Source: Kiloniellaceae bacterium (GTDB lineage Bacteria; Pseudomonadota; Alphaproteobacteria; Kiloniellales; Kiloniellaceae). Taken from it: a stretch of DNA of 6,080 nt. The position numbers and the translations under genes are program-made. Shown one piece after another: positions 5,529 to 6,080 of this stretch (position 1 is the stretch's first letter; the number at the start of each line of letters is the position of its first letter). Location: NCBI GenBank assembly GCA_021776145.1, contig JAJFGM010000098.1:1-6080 (forward strand), read 5' to 3'. Below the pieces are notes generated by a model. The model was not told where the DNA came from. It did no database searches and was given only the letters and a program-made list of their open reading frames with translations.

Positions 5529-6080
5529 GGGTCTCCTCCTTTTCGGCGCGGCTGGCATCGGGCTGGGCATTGGACTGGGCACCGGGCCACGTCGGGCTAG
5601 CGGTCTTTGGCAGAGCCGTCAGCGCCTGCGCGAAGCCGGCGACCGCCGCTTCGAAGGCGCGGGGTTGGCCGGGCGCCTGCCAAACCTCGAGGATTCGTTC
5701 GCGTGGAACGCGGCGGCGCAGATAGGGATCGCGGCGGCGCTCGATACGCGCCTTAGTCCATTCCGGCCCGAAACGATAGGCACAACTGCCTTCCGAACAG
5801 CCGGCCAGTACGACGCCGTCGGCACCGCCGCGGCTGAGCACATAGTCGATGTAAGGCGGCGGCAAGGCCCCGACGCATGGCAGATGAACGATCGTCACGT
5901 CGTCACGCACCCAGCCCTTGGGCAGGGCGCCATGTGTGCAACCGAAGACGGTTATGCGCGGCCCCGCCGGCGGCTCGCTCGTGCCACCACTCGCCGCGGC
6001 ACCCGCCGATGGCTCAGTCGGACTCTCAAGACTGTCGCGCAGCGCCAAAGCCGAGAGTTGCGGTAGTTCGATCCCGGCGA
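5521..6080 (-). CDS. FlpD/MvhD-type iron-sulfur domain protein, N-terminus beyond window edge
   Basis: The frame is open to the right edge, showing the C-terminal 185 residues. About 40 residues, including a linker rich in Pro, Ala, Gly, Ser and Glu, precede a domain resembling the delta subunit of F420-non-reducing hydrogenase (MvhD/FlpD), a [2Fe-2S] protein that links hydrogenase or formate dehydrogenase to heterodisulfide reductase. Recognisable parts are VFGCTHGA, then VTIVHLPCVGALPPPYIDYVLSRG, read in two steps as VTIVHLPCVG and a helix, then GADGVVLAGC and SEGSCAYR, and the basic stretch ending RILEVWQAP. Visible cysteines are at residues 47, 68, 94 and 99. Classical members carry CxxC at the first site; here the second Cys is Gly. 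The linker implies a larger fusion, perhaps with ferredoxin or HdrA-like parts upstream. The TTG at 6048 could start a 175-residue form but lacks a convincing ribosome site. It overlaps the next gene by 8 bp. Confidence 0.78.
   Translation of the reverse strand, partial: AGIELPQLSALALRDSLESPTEPSAGAAASGGTSEPPAGPRITVFGCTHGALPKGWVRDDVTIVHLPCVGALPPPYIDYVLSRGGADGVVLAGCSEGSCAYRFGPEWTKARIERRRDPYLRRRVPRERILEVWQAPGQPRAFEAAVAGFAQALTALPKTASPTWPGAQSNAQPDASRAEKEETHA
5535..5540 (-). promoter_or_regulatory. Ribosome binding site deciding the membrane-protein start
   Basis: On the minus strand AGGAGG, part of AAGGAGGAG (5541 down to 5533), lies 6 nt before the ATG at 5528. It sits inside the end of the upstream coding region. 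It fixes the start at 5528 and rejects the alternative at 5582. Confidence 0.85.

Noticed and set aside
5529..5582. Upstream start at 5582 adding 18 residues to the membrane protein
   Set aside because: The added part is a MPSPMPSPMP low-complexity stretch. The strong AGGAGG and the 8-bp coupling overlap both point to 5528.
5521..6048. TTG at 6048 as the start of a free-standing 175-residue FlpD-domain protein
   Set aside because: The frame stays open to the window edge and the region looks like an interdomain linker, so a partial call is safer.

Overview
The window is about 6 kb of GC-rich DNA carrying part of a denitrification locus. The organism is most likely an alphaproteobacterial denitrifier. 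The cytochrome cd1 nitrite reductase is of Paracoccus type, and it faces a NirI-type gene across a shared control region, an arrangement known from Paracoccus denitrificans. The genus cannot be named from this sequence.

Layout. (1) 1-1529, minus strand: most of nirS, cut by the left window edge so that roughly the last 60 residues are missing. (2) 1530-1717: a divergent control region with two FNR/NNR-type palindromes, each centred at -41.5 of a predicted start site and each followed by a TAnnnT -10 element at the same distance. (3) 1718-3868, plus strand: a complete NosR/NirI-family membrane flavo-iron-sulfur protein, called nirI because it faces nirS. (4) 3909-4098: a 190-bp MITE-like element that is almost one long palindrome, flanked by TA dinucleotides. 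(5) 4199-4486, plus strand: the N-terminal stump of a FAD-dependent amine/amino-acid oxidase, a pseudogene. (6) 4507-4548: three tandem 14-bp repeats. (7) 4561-6080, minus strand: a tight three-gene operon read leftward. In transcription order it holds a protein ending in an FlpD/MvhD-type iron-sulfur domain (start beyond the right edge), an unrecognised single-pass membrane protein, and a bacteriohemerythrin with all seven di-iron ligands.

How the genes may work together. NirS reduces nitrite to NO in the periplasm. NirI is a membrane flavo-Fe-S protein needed for nirS expression or activity in Paracoccus. The mirrored boxes suggest that one CRP/FNR-family regulator switches on both when oxygen is low and nitrogen oxides are present. 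The operon on the right is not standard denitrification machinery. Its combination of a hydrogenase/heterodisulfide-reductase-type Fe-S domain, a membrane-anchored protein and an O2/NO-binding hemerythrin suggests a redox or gas-handling accessory module; this is inference from co-location only. The nirX gene (ApbE-like flavin transferase) that follows nirI in Paracoccus is absent here. That position holds the MITE and the broken oxidase gene, so the stretch 3869-4560 looks like a site of insertion and decay.
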